This document shows positions 13,381 through 26,718 of a stretch of 64,000 bases of DNA, piece by piece. The notes below the pieces were generated by a model. The model had not been told where the DNA came from and searched no databases. It was given only the letters and a program-made list of their open reading frames with translations. Position numbers and translations under genes: made by a program. Each line of letters opens with the position of its first letter. Position 1 is the stretch's first letter. The DNA comes from Melanocharis versteri (taxonomy: Eukaryota; Chordata; Aves; Passeriformes; Melanocharitidae): contig VZTG01007184.1 in assembly GCA_013397845.1 (NCBI GenBank), positions 62,001-126,000 on the forward strand, read 5' to 3'.

Positions 13381-13982
13381 TGGTGGAAAGCTTTATAAGA
13401 TGTCAAAATTTTCAGTGGCTGTAACTTTTTTGTATTTTCTTTTCCTTACATTTCTTCCAGTGTTGAATTTAGAAAACGTCCCACTCTCTTTTTATGGTCA
13501 AATTAGTTTGTCACCCTTAAAAAGGAAAAAGAAAGAAAGGAGATACAGGAGGGAATTCTATAATGCTTTCAATGGCAGGATGATCTGGTTATTGCCAAAG
13601 CATTTTCGCATGAATGAATTTTTGTTGGTAAATGTATTTTGAACAGAAAGGCAATTTTTGCAGGGAAGTCAGGGTTTCAGATTTTCAAAGGAAATGACCC
13701 AACACCTCACTGTTCATCTTCAAAGGACTTGCAATTTAGGATTTGCATATTTAAAACAAACAAACCCAGCTTCACTGGGCTCTGATTATTCTTCTATTCA
13801 CTGTTGTTTTCTATCACACTGGAGAAATCTGAGGGATCAACTGGATCCTTTTACCCAGGTGTCACTGTCCCAGGGGCAAGGCAAAGGCTCACATTCTCTG
13901 CTGCAGCCTGCTCCAGCTCCTTGGCCTCAGCTGATTCCTGTGTGCCAAAGGGGTTCAAACCTGATTTTGCTCTGTCAGAGTG

Positions 13983-14094
13983 GGGATTTTTGTTCTGTTG
14001 TGATTTTTTGTTATTGGTGGTGATATTGTTGCTGTTTGGTTTTTTTTGGGTTTTTTTTTGGTGGGAGAGTGGGGTTTTTTGGTTCTTTTTTTAA
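13983..14094 (+). repeat. G/T-rich strand-asymmetric low-complexity tract
   Basis: For roughly 110 bases the plus strand is almost entirely G and T, with few A or C. It includes several T runs separated by GGG, GGTGGG and GGGG. In a minus-strand RERG transcript it would be A/C-rich RNA. Confidence 0.8.
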
Positions 14095-17000
14095 GGCTCT
14101 CCTCCAGCTTTTGGTCTGATCCCTGCTCTCTTCCCTCTCCCATGCTCAGAAGTCAGGAGGTGAATAGGAAAAACTGGAAGGAAGGGGAGAGAAGTGAAGT
14201 TGCCTTATTAGAGAAGGTCCACACATCCTGGGAGGCTCGTAGATCACTTTCCCAGGGAGTAGGAGAGGGGGCACAGTCTCGTGCCCAAAGGAAATGAAGA
14301 AATTTTTCCAACAAAGTTGAAAGAGAGTTCTGTGTGAGACCTTGGTCAGAGCAGGGACTGGTCTGCAGGGCCCAGCTGTTCTGGGAGCTGCCAGCAGCAA
14401 CCTGGCCATAAATCCCAGCTATGCTGAGGGGGAGGCTGTTCCTAAGGAGCTCAAGGAACCAATCTGCCTGCTGTTGGGTTAGTATTTGATGGTTCTGAGG
14501 GCTGGCTGGTGTTTCAACATCCTCCTGATTGCTGTTCTGGCCGGGAGCAAATGACATTTTGTTTCACATGGCACATTCCGGTATGACAAAGCCATTCTGG
14601 AGAGGCACCACTTACTTTTTGCTGCTGGGCTGGAGGCTTAGAGTAACTCTAAATGCTTAAAAATACAGTTTTACCAGGCTCTAGTGAGTCAGCGTGAATG
14701 AGAGGGCAGTCAGCACACTGAGTGAGTAAAGCCACTGGCATTGATGCTGGAACACTGCCTGTGCTTGTAATCTTCACAACAGAAAAAGTACCTCTGTCAG
14801 AGTGCCTTGCTCTGCTACTGTTTCACTAAGTGTGTATGGATCAGCACAAATGGTGACTAGAAACAGCATAAAAGCATGCAGAGCTCCGTATTTCATGTTG
14901 GTAGACAGCACTGGGTGTTTCTGTGTGGTCAGAGTCTGAACAGACAAGCTGTCACCCTCTTCTCCCTCAGCCTGACTGCAATCATTTTCTCGTCTTATTT
15001 TAAGCTACGTATACAATATCTAATGGGACTACAGCTTGCATCAAATTAAAAACAAGCCGTTCCCTGGCTTTTTCTGTGATAAACCACTTTTTTTTGCACC
15101 CACACCTTGGCTTTCTGGACTTGGCTCCATGGAAATCTCAGACAACCTGGAAAAGCTTTACATCGCGATTACAATCCGGCTAGAGTAGGATATTCAGGAA
15201 GATCTTGAAAGATCATGTGTCCTGTGCAATTTCCATCTTTCTTTGGCAGAGGAGCTGAGGTGAACACCAGAGGTTTGTACCAGCCCTATCGATTGATGTG
15301 CCAGGAGTCAGTCAATAGATGCATGCCTGGGAGGTGCCTGCGTCACAGGAAGATGAGGAATTAAGGCAACAAAATACTCTGAAAACTGACCCATGGATTT
15401 TTAATGATCCTCTTTCTTTTATGAGCCTGATGACATAAGCCTTGATAAATGTTACATCTTTTTACCACAATGGACAACACCATATTTATGGGGACCCATC
15501 TTTTTCAAAATCAGCTATTATTCTCATTTTTTTAGCTACGCCTTTTTTTTTTTAACCCTCCCTCCTTTTCTCTGTGATGTAAAGACACCTCCTCCTGTTA
15601 TTTGCTAGCCACCTGGAATCTTGAACTTTTATTTGTACCAGCAATTTAATTTTTTGGAGAATTAAGAGACACAGCCGGAGGAGCAGAGAAGCTCTTTAGG
15701 AGGTATTTCCACAGCAGGGTTTGCAATGCTGAAGGATGATGAAAGGGAATGATAGAAAGGCTATGATCAACAACTGAAGTAAAATGGAAGATAAACAAAA
15801 CACTGTGGACCACATCTTTCTCAGAGCAAAAAGAAATATGTTGCAAAGTGTAGAGATGATTAGCTGAAGGCAAAAGCTCAGTCTGAATAAAGGTTTCCTG
15901 ACATGCTGTAGAGATGATCATTCCTAGAGGCAGAAAAGTGACCCTGAGGGAGATGGAATTGGTGGCTACCCAATGGTATCTAAGAGTATCACCCCCATCA
16001 CCTCTTTTCTTTCATGGAGCAGGAGGGAAGAACAAGTGTGGGTGGAAAGCAGCTTTTCATAAATCACCAGTGACCAAAGCCTGTGTGTGTCTGAAGCCTA
16101 ACTGGTGATCTGCCTGGGCTCACATCACTGCTCATCCCATACAACCTCTGTCAGGAGCAAGATTAATTAATCCCAGACCCTGGAAGTAGTGATTTCCTAC
16201 AAGACCACGTTATGATGGGAAAAGATAAATACTGCTAAGTGGTCCAGTCAGTACACTACAGAGTGCTGTGCTTGGTTCCCAGTGCTAGTGACAGCACAAA
16301 ATGAATATAAAACTAATTCATTGTTTTGGTAAACAACTATCATCGCCTATCTCTGGCTGCAACTACAGTTTTATGAGCACCCATTTGGTGCCTATAATAA
16401 TGTAGGGGTTATTATTAGCCTTCTGCTTGGAATCTGGACACACAATCCTGGGAACTGTTCAGAGTAAACTTTAAAATTATGTGTGTGTGTGACAGGGGGG
16501 AAGCGCGATCTAAATTTAAATGGTAAATTTCTGCTTTCATTTTCAATGCTTAAGGGCATTCCGCTAATAAACATCGCATGTCTTCAAACAAAATAAAAGA
16601 CACAGTAGTAGATAATGGATGCTGTAAAACCTCTGACTTATCTCCAGTCTGGAACTCGGAGGATTAACATAACTTAGTTTATGATGTTCATCACAGCTGC
16701 CAGGAGACCTGGCCCTGCCTCCCCAGAGTGCAAGAGCTACAGGGAGTGCTCTTCTGCTCTCAGCTGAGTAATTAGCTGTACTTAGTTAAAAGTCTGCATT
16801 AAGAGGGAGCTTTTCTATATTTATCCGTGCTGAACAATGAATTATACCCCAAAAGTCTAAGGTACTATCTGTGTGGGATTCTCTTGTCCATAGAAATTGC
16901 ACAGATAAGAAATATAAGAAGTCATATATTCAGGGCTCTTTCAGTCATTATCTCGTTCAGCGGTTTATCCAGTTTGAAGTGACCTTGGTGATGGGATTTT

Positions 17001-18248
17001 CTTCATTCCTTTTACATGAGGCTGAAAACACCAAGTTCCTGTTTGTTCTAGGGGGACTTTAAAGATCCCACGGCAGTTTTGCCAGGGGATTGTGTCATCT
17101 TTCCCTCCAGGGATCCTCCCCTCCACCCTGAAGCTTGGTAGGTACATATCACCACAGTGGGTAACAGTGTCAGAGGCTCAAAGATCCCTCAGCTCTAAGG
17201 AAATTTACAGTTATGATGATATTAGCTTCTCTTATTTTCTCGGGCCAGTGTGATAAACCTCTCATGGCGAAGTTTTTCTTCTAATGCTTTGTTTTAAGAA
17301 CACTTCCTCAGTTTCACCCCGTGCTCTTTTCTGAGTGAGCGGAGAGAACATAAACAATTCCACTTTCCCTGACAGCATTTGAATAGGACAGTGTACATTT
17401 ATTTCTCCTGTTACTGCAGTAATCTGCGTTTGCTTAGCTGCTCATGATGACATCGTATGAAACGTGAAGAAGCACAGCCCTGGGTCTCTACAATCTCACA
17501 AGCAAGAAAACCTCCAACTGCTCGCAATGAAAGCTGAGGCAGTGAGCAGGGAACCAGTCCAAGAGGTGGTTTACATTCCTTGCTTCACCCTGCTTTATGT
17601 TTGGCTTTGCCCAGAATAATGGGTGATTAGCTTTTCAGCGCTGTTAGTGTGCCTGGCAGAACAGAGAGGTAGCCAGCGTGATGCCCAATAGCACTTAAAT
17701 GGTGTTGGGCTGAAAGGATGGCCTTTCCCAGTGTGATCCCATCCCCTCCTGCCCACCAAGTCTCTTGTCACTCTCCAGCCTGTAGCTCTCCACCCAGCCA
17801 TACTGATTGACTTGTGTGTTGGGATGGACTCTGTGTGGAATTAATGCAATTCTCCGGATTCAAGAGATGCTCTTTCCCCAAAACTGGTTTGTTGTGGGTT
17901 TTTGTTTGATTGGTTCTCATGTTTTGGGTTTTTTCCCACTGGTTTTGTTGTTACTTGGTTTGTTGCTGTTGCACCTGGAGATTTCTCTTACACTAGAATA
18001 TTTCCAGAAATTTTTTTGCAGCCTGTCTTCCTCTTTCAGTCCCCAAGCAGCCACTGAAAATTTTGGTCTTTAGTTTCCCTGTTCATCCCTCAGTTTCATC
18101 TGGGACTTGTGTGTAATGCTGTTGCTGCTGGGATAAATGGATTATCGCTGCAGATAAACTGATGCTGACAGAGCAGAAGTGTTTTAGAAATATAAATAGC
18201 ACTCGGGTGCTGAAATAATGCTTTCACAAATGTGCCTTTAGAAGCTGT

Positions 18249-18274
18249 TTACAGACTGCAAAAACAGTCTGTAA
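18249..18274. repeat. Perfect 10-bp inverted repeat with 6-nt loop
   Basis: TTACAGACTG (18249-18258) and its exact reverse complement CAGTCTGTAA (18265-18274) are separated by CAAAAA. The stem is too short for a microRNA precursor. No function is inferred. Confidence 0.9.
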
Positions 18275-18490
18275 TTCTTGGTTCCCTACTGCTTTTAAAA
18301 GAGGAAGCAAATTTAGATGGCGTTTTTGACTTTCCTGATGCATCCTGGCATAGCCTCCCCAGGAGATAAAGATGAGCCTTGTGGTCTCACAAATGAATCT
18401 GCTGTAGGGTGGGATGAACTCTTCAGCTCCAGCTGAGTTCAGCCAGAGCTGAAAGCTTGGCTGACCTTTTTTTACAGGAGCAAGGATTAT

Positions 18491-18518
18491 TTTTCAAAGT
18501 AGTCTTTTCAAAGTAGTC
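18491..18518 (+). repeat. 14-bp tandem duplication
   Basis: TTTTCAAAGTAGTC occurs twice head to tail with no mismatch. It looks like a recent replication-slippage duplication in intronic sequence. Confidence 0.9.
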
Positions 18519-18926
18519 TCTTCACTGTTTTAGTTTTATTTAGAAGAAGAGATGCAGTCTTTAAACTCTACTTACAGGTAGTGTCCTGCCCTGGAGGCTT
18601 GCTTTTCAGATAGAAGAACACCTGGGAGGGGTGAGGCACCTCCTGCTCATCCACCCAGGGCAGATATGATGAAACCTCAGCGACTGCAGCCCTAGAGGGG
18701 GACAATAAAACCCAGCAATCCTGCTCCTGTGCCCCCCAGCAGCACTGCTCTGTCGTGCTCCCCTCCATCTGCTCCACCTGTTGTCCTGGAGGATGAGCAG
18801 CCAAGGCAGCAGCTCCTGCTCTCACCTCTGTTATCGGGATCAGAGCTCAAGCAGGAGCTTTGTTATTCCACCCCATTCTCTGCATTCCCTTCCCTTCCCT
18901 CCCATCCTTCAGGGTTTACCCCAAGA

Positions 18927-18960
18927 GAAGTGGGTATTATTCAAGAAGTGGGTATTATTA
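18927..18960 (+). repeat. 18-bp tandem duplication
   Basis: The unit GAAGTGGGTATTATTCAA at 18927-18944 is followed at once by a second copy identical over its first 15 bases. It is another small slippage duplication, about 400 bp from the one at 18491. Confidence 0.85.
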
Positions 18961-21900
18961 CTCTGCAAGAAGAGCTGAATAATTCACTGCTCTAAAGCAG
19001 CGAGCATGGTCTGGCCAGAAAAGGGCAAACAACCTGCTCTCATTTTAATTAGATAAAGTACAACATATAAAGATATGACACTCATTACTAGAGCAGATAA
19101 GAAGGCCAGGACTGTGAGTTGGGGAAAGCAGAGAAGCAGCAGGCTCACTGCAACCGTTTATCAGATAAGCCACTGAAACAGAGAGCTGGAAAAAAGGAAA
19201 AACATTCCTGGAAATCAAGCTGACAGTGACAGGGAAGAAAACGCACATGCCACTGAAATTATTCCTAGAGCAGCACGCACCAGGAGGCTATTTTGGATTG
19301 GGCTGTTAAATTGTTCAGCAGCTGGGAAGTGCCCTGCCACTGCTCAATGCAGCTGGGTGTATTTCTGGGACGACTTTTGTGCTGAATTCTTCTTTCCTTT
19401 AAGGCAGCCTGAGGCACAACCTACTGGAGTCAGCAAAGCCTGTCCTGTCTTTGTGCAGGTGGAAGCTCCTGCCCCAGGGAGTTGTTTAGGTGCAATGAGA
19501 GAACTGATGTTCCCAAATTGATAGAAGCAGCAGACCCAACCATAAAAGAAAGAAGTTAAGACAGAAATCCTCATGCCTGCAATAGCTAAAAACAAGGAGG
19601 CTTAGTTTAATTTCCTGAATTGTAGAGTGGTCTCCTAAACAGGGAGCTTCTCATCTCTCCAATGTCTTCTATGTGAGGGTTCTTGCAAATATTTCACTAA
19701 TTTTTCAAGTGCTTGCTATGCTATTCATGGCTTGGAAGAGGTTGCCTGTGCCTGGAAAATCATCTTGCATGTAAATTGAAGTGCAACTGCTGCGTGTCAA
19801 CAGCTCTTGTGCGGATAGGCTGCCTCCTGGCCTTTCTCTTGTGAAACCTGGCTGAGCTACAACACTTCAAAAAGCATTGGGAAAAGGACTGCTGGGTCAA
19901 ATTTTGATTTTTTTGGGGTGGAGAACTCCTGAAAAACTGTCAGGCTCCTTTTTCTCCCTAATCTTTAATTGCTCTCCTGCTTGTCTGGGCCTTCCACAAC
20001 CGTCTGGATGGTGCTGGTGGGGAGCATCCCAGCCACCCATGAGTAACTGCTGGAGGGTTCAGGCACTTCCTGGGGATCGTGCTGGCAGATCCCTTGGAAG
20101 GAGATACTTTAAAAGTGTCCAGTTGGGGTCAAAGGCATCACCCCAAGTGCTCACCTGCCACTCTCACCAAGCCAAAGCTCTCGTCTGTTCATTCCAGCAG
20201 ATCTTCAAGCTAATGGCTAAAGAAAGCACGCAGCCTGACAGAGGAACACAACAACATCCCACAGACCTCCACAAACACACAGCTAGTGAAACAGGGGCAA
20301 TAACTGCTGGCTAGGAGTAGATTCAGCTGGTTTTGGCCCCACCAGGCTGCAGCTCACTTGCCATAGGCCATGACCAGAGCGTCCAATGAACGGCAGATGG
20401 ACGTGCTGCAAACCACGACAGGCGATTAATGAATCCACAGTGGCACCCAGGAATCTGTGCCAAATGGGTCACGGTGCAAACACTGCTTTAGTGAAATCAC
20501 AGGCTGGGGAGAAGGGGACAAACAGGGTGGTTAAAGTCCTATAAGGGAAGTAGAAAAAGTATGTAAAGAAAAATGGGTTTTGTTACGATCATATTGCCCT
20601 TGCCAGTAGGGATTAGATTGGATTTTTTTTCATGAAAATGTTGCCATTTTAGGCTATTTCCCTCTCAGTGACCCCTCCCATTTTGTGAAAGAAAACCTGA
20701 AATACTTCAAATTTAGGTAAAATTTCGTGGCAAGCTTCCCCGTTGTTCTGCTTCATCTATATTTCTTCTGCCCTTTTTGCTTATTTTTCCACTAGAAGGA
20801 TCTTAAGGCCAGAAAAAAAAAAAAAGGAAAACTTTTCTGCTAACTAATTTTTGAGCTAGTTCTTAGTAATGATGTTCTCATATCCTTTCTTTCCCCTTAC
20901 TCATCCAAATAGTGTTGAAGAAGATTTCCCACAGGTCTTTATATTTCTGTATCTGAGTCTTGATTCTCCAGTATTGGCAAGTCAGCTGTGATCCACCCAC
21001 ACAGAGGACAAGGCTACGAGTTAAATTAAATTTACTTTCATTCCATTTCAACAGATTAAGTAGTAGATAAACTTCCTTATGTTTCTCTCCAATAGGACTT
21101 GAATTGATGCAATTATGAGGGATTATTTCCCCTCCTTTGGTCACTAAAGTATCATAAAGAGAGGGTTGATAAGTAACTGGTCACTCCATAGGCTTGGTGC
21201 AGGGCTGCACAGACCATGGGCCTTTTCCACCTATTCCTGGCAAAATGGTCTTTCCACTGCTCTGTAAGATCATCAATTATATTTGCCACCAAAAGCCCAA
21301 TCTGAGGAAATTCCTACAACGTCTTTTGGTCTACGGTTGTCAAAATTTTGGATGACACCAACTTCAAAGACTAGGAAATCATTAAAAGGCATTTGAAAGA
21401 TTTCCCAGTTGCTTCAGTGAGGTTCGGTTTCTTTCAAAGGCCCAATTCCAACATTAGCCTCAGTCGAAAATTCGCATTTATCATAAACATAAATATATTT
21501 ATGATTTTCAGATGCAAAGAGGGACTCAATCAGGATTTCTAGAAGCACCAATTTTCCTGGCACTTTTTTGAAGCTCTAGAGACATACATATAGTAAAAAT
21601 GTCCTCGATCTCTGTTTACAACTTGAAGTTTCTGTCATTTTCATTATTTCCAAGAAGAGGTACACTCCCTACTAGCTTTGCAAGCTCTACTGCATCTATG
21701 CCAGTTTAGACTTGCATTGTGGATTTTACAGCAATACATGTAATTATTCCTATGGCTTCCACTTAAAATAATTAGAAATTTTGTGCATAAATATGGAACT
21801 GGATGAACAAGTGTATGTTATATGGGGCAGCAAACCAGACGTGAAAGACCACAGAAACAAATCAGAAGCAAGTACAGAGGTGTTTAGAGGTTTTCATTTC

Positions 21901-24900
21901 CTCAGAGGTTATCATGCTAACAATGTTTTTTCTGCAAGAGAAAGAAGTGTATTTTTCAGCAGCAAATTCTACTGGCAGTACCCAAACAAAGACAAGTAAG
22001 AGAGGCACTCCAAAGGCTTAGCTGGGAAATCGTGATGAAGTTTCAAGTGATTTTGAACAAGATTCTTCAACCTCAGTAAGTTGGCACCCAAGCTTTGCAC
22101 CCATCTTATTTAACAGACATGAAACATATATTTGGCCACCTGCACAATCAGCTAAATGCAAGAAAACTGGGAAGCTTAAGCTAATACCTAAGATGTGTTA
22201 GGGAGCTATTTGCTATTTTGGCCTCACAAGGCTAATTTCTCCATCTTTTTTTTTTGCCTAGTTGATAGATGAGGTTCCTGCATTGGATTATAATCTGGAG
22301 GACCCCATCTCTGTCCCCGGGGTAAAGAGTTGCAAGGAGCTCATGCCCACATTTAAGAATATATTCAGCTTTCAGTAGTGTTAAGGATATTTGGGTTCTG
22401 TGGGAACGCATACTGTGGGAAGGTTGGGGACAGCCCAAGGCTCTCTGTGAGTAAATATGGAGCCCGTGGTTCTTTCACAGGCAATTTAAGAAAACTTCTC
22501 TGCTTCTCTGAGTAAGAGCTGGGAGAAATGAGGGGCCAAAAGAATCAGTAACCACCAGCTTTGACTTGTGTTTGTACTGCAGAGTGAACAGTCTACCAGC
22601 CTAAACAAAAGACAAATTTAGGCCTGACCTATTTGATGCAAGTGAAAAGTAGTTAATTTTAAGTCTGAGCTAAAAGCCTGTGTGGAACCAGAGGCAATTT
22701 ACTGTGAGGAGAGAGAGAAAGAAGCAAGAAATGTCAGTAGGACCCCAGTGGAAAGGACAGCAAACACGGGCATGGACAAATGCAGTCAGTCCACAATTCC
22801 AGCCATCTGACACATCAGAAAAAGCAAAAAAACTCCAAGAGAGTCGCAAGGTCCACCTTTCTGCAGGACTCCTATTTTGCTGTTTAAGTCCATATCTAAA
22901 GCAGATGGGACAGGGAGAGAGAGAAGTGACCATTTAGCACTGGCCAGAGGCTCTTGACCTACAGCAAAGAAACATTGAGACAGACTTGAGCCAGTGGCTG
23001 CTCTGACCTTCAGGGGCTCTGTTGTACCCAGGGCTATTTCTGACATGCAGATGAAAGCAGAGCAGGGAGTCTCACACAGATAGTGAAGGCAATCCCCTCG
23101 CCACACCACCTTTTTTTCCCTTCTGGAAGTTGGTTTCGATAAGGTGAGTTGGGATTCAAGCCTTCAGACCAGAGCATCGGCAGGGATGGATCCCCATTTC
23201 TTTGGATACCTTCCAAAGGATAACTTCTGCCAGCTGTTATGACAGGCTGCTGCCAACAAACCCCACAGGAATGGCTGTGGCACACAACCAGACAAAGCCC
23301 AGGGATTCTATCATGCCTTGCACGGTCTCTCTGCCTTGCACTCAGTCATAGCAGCCTGCTGAGCTGATCTGCTGCCGTTTAATTAGAGCGTCTGGGTCCA
23401 CCTCCTGTCCTCCTGTAATGACATTAGCCAGCAGTGAACTGTCTGGTTCCTGCCTCTCCTAGGCCAGCTGAGCTGCTGGGGTAGAGCTGGCCAGATTGGT
23501 TAATTGCTCCGCTGACTTTTAAAGGTCAGCTCTTGCAGAATCTAATAACACTCGGAAGATTCCCAGAATAAGGTAGGTAGGAAAGAAGAGCCTGGATTCC
23601 TCCCACAAGACGCTGCCTGTTGAGCTGTGGGACAAAGCCAGCACCCTGCAGCATCCCTCAGAGGAGCAGCTGGCCAGCCTGGCCACCAGGACCATGGCCA
23701 GATGGTAAAGGGCACCTTCAGGGGCATGGCACCAGCTTCTGGGGGTGTGCACCCCAGGAGAGAGGACAGAGTAAGGGAGATGTGTATCTGAAAGGAAGTG
23801 GTAAAAACAAATTACTCAGCTGCTCGGTCCTGATGTAAGGTACTGCATCATATCCTAGAAACTCTCCATCCTTGGGGTATCCTGTTGGGAAAGCTGAATG
23901 GTTGCTCAAGAAGCATCTGTTAGGTAGAAAAACTCAGAAACCTGAAGACTGGCTTGGGAAAACCACAAAGGTTTCAGTAAAGGATGGATGTCCTCAGTTT
24001 CATGCATGCTCTAAGCAGATCTGCTGATGGAGATAGCTGACTACAGCCTACCGTTTACGTGGTTTATTCACCAAAGCTAATAACCTCTGTATTTGAAAAG
24101 CAGATTCTCCTCTGTTTTACCCTCCTTCATGGGAGTGAGCCCAGCAATGGGCACTGTAAGAACCTCTCTCTCTGTATAGGAGATGAGAAAACTGAGGGCA
24201 ATTGTTGCCCTCTTTTCCTCCCCGAGTTCCCTGGCAGGCAGGAAAGAAGATCCTCAGCTGGGACGCTCCTTCTTTCTTCAAATAGATCCTTTTCCCCCTC
24301 ATGCAAACACCTGAATGAAACAGCTGCAAGCCCTAAAAATCTCCAGTCCCCTCACTGTTCCAAATTCAGCCTGCCTTGAGCCAGGTGGTCTTCACTGGAA
24401 GAGCCACAGAAAAGGGGAAGTTTTGAGAGACATCAAAGAGGAGCTTTGGCTCTGCTGCTTCCAGAGGAAGAGTAGTCGATATATTTAATTACAGCTGGGA
24501 CTTCCACTTCTCTTCTTGGCAGACAGCCTTGTTTAAAATCTTTCATTATCAATTCACAACTGAGTTTATACAAAACGAGTAGATTTTTTTGCGTGTGTGT
24601 CTTTCTCTGGTTGACAGTTTTCTAACATTGTTTAGCAAGAAAAAGCTTGAACAATTGCTTTTATCTTTTCCTTGATTTTCTTAATCCTTTTTCATCCCTT
24701 CTTATTGATTTTTTGAGGGCTTTTCACTTTGAATTTTGGCCTGTTTTTGCATGTGCTTATTTTAAACTGATTTGCGTGCAGATGATCAACTGGAAATGCA
24801 GTTTGGGTAAGATGTTTACAAACTGATATTCAATCACTCTGCTTGTTTGCACAAAACAGTAATTGAATAAACACTGGTTATTAGTTTACTTGCATATTTG

Positions 24901-24986
24901 CTTTGCATTCTTTCACTCGGTTTCCACAAACAACACAGAGATGTTTGTTCTATAGTTAATAGCATCTAGAATAGTCTAAAGGAAGT

Positions 24987-25002
24987 AAATAAATAAATAA
25001 AA
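24987..25002 (+). repeat. (AAAT)n microsatellite
   Basis: Four AAAT-type units in a row. This is a short simple repeat with no other content. Confidence 0.85.
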
Positions 25003-26684
25003 TTCTTGGTGTGTTCCCTTCATAAAAAGAGGGTTTTGTAAGAGTAAGACTTAGATAGTAGCTTTAGTTTTTCTTAGCATTGCTGTTTTTCTGATTATTC
25101 ATATCCTTTAAATTTTTTGGTTACATATTCACTCACTGAGCCCCTGTTTATTGTCCTGTTTCTTCCACTATGCCCATTTTGCCTACAGAAAGCCATGAGA
25201 TTAATAAAAGAAAGCCTGGCATAAATGCATTTACATTTTAAGTACTGAAACAACATTTATACCTCATATCTTTGTTCCATTCTTTCTATATCAATGTCAA
25301 CTTCCATTCACAAAAACCCCAAGTGCATGCTGCTGTTTTACAACCATATAATGTTGTAACTTTTAATAGGTCTGCAATTCAGTGCAGCTTCCAGATCCCT
25401 TTTGGCATTACTCTGTTCTGAGTTTCTTACCTGGGGTCCGTATTGCTTTCCTTCTGCTGTGACCTTGATTTTATATAAGCTAAATTTTGGGTTCCTAAAT
25501 CCTGCAAGAGCTCTCAAAATACTTCGCCAGTTTGTTGCTGAAAGCAATTGACGTTTCCTGCTTTCCAGTTAATGCGTCACAACGAGAGACTTGCATGTAG
25601 CTTTTCCCCATGTGATGTTTTCAGCTATATAAGCAAGTTGGTATAAATATTTGGTATGAGCTGTTCGATAATTTTGTTTTCGCCCACAGTTCTGCGAGAT
25701 GACTTATTCACTAGAAGAATGTATTTCACCGTTTTATGATAAACACGAGGTATATGGACACGGCAAAATCTGCTGAAAGCCACCCTGCAGAGCTGACATA
25801 AAAGAAATCCCCAGTTCTGGACTCCATCAGGTAATGCTACTTTGTGACATTTTACTGCATAGGCTACATTTTTTTAGTAAAGTTAACATTTTTCAGAAAA
25901 TATGAGGTATATTGCATTCACTAATTGTAGTTTTATGAGGAAAACAGCATTCAGGGTTACTTTGGATGCCATCCTCATTTCATTCAAACCAATCTATCTA
26001 TTTGTTTCTGTCACTTGAAGCTTCTCTGTAAACTGAAATTGCTCAGCACTTCTTTTGAAGTTTGAAGTAGTTCTGCTTGCTTACTTTTTCCCTAACCTCT
26101 TTCACATGCTTCTGTTCTGGCTGGCTTTGAGTGAGATCGGGGGGAAAATACCAAACTTTCCTCACGGCAGGTTCTCTGAGGATTCTGGTATCACCTGTGC
26201 AGGCAGAGAGGAGTTGCAGCACAGCACCCAGATGTTTCTGCACAGGCACCCCCAGCCCCAAGCTCTCCTGGCAGCCCTGAGTAAAGCAGAGTGTGCAGGC
26301 TCAGGAGCAGCAGCTGCGCTGTGTAAACACCGCAATCTGCCAAGCCCTCCTCACAGCGCAGGACTTCAAAGCAGGCATTGGTTGGATTAAACATTCCTTC
26401 AATTTGCCATCAAACCACTCTCGTTCTGCAGCAGCATTCACCTAAAGCAACAAGCAGTGCAAGGTGCACGGCGGCGAAGGCATGCCAAAAATTCTGAGGG
26501 CAGGTGGGGTAAAAATAGCAGGCTCGTAATAGTGTGCCTGCAATGATCTGTTTAGGTCTTGCAAGAATCTTTTTCTATAGTTGTACCTTACCTTAAAATT
26601 TACTTTCGTATTTCTGACACGTGTTTGGCTATGTAAATATATTTTTAGCAGAATTGGAATTGCATGGTTCATACCTGTGCATAT

Positions 26685-26718
26685 GGATAACACAGAACAA
26701 GGGATAACACAGAATAAG
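26685..26718 (+). repeat. 17-bp tandem duplication
   Basis: GGATAACACAGAACAAG is followed directly by GGATAACACAGAATAAG, a single mismatch in 17. It is a local duplication in noncoding sequence. Confidence 0.85.

Noticed and set aside
24143..24202. 'aacctctctctctgtataggagatgagaaaactgagg', which recalls MIR in either orientation.
   Set aside because: The two halves fit opposite orientations of the element, so the match is inconsistent.
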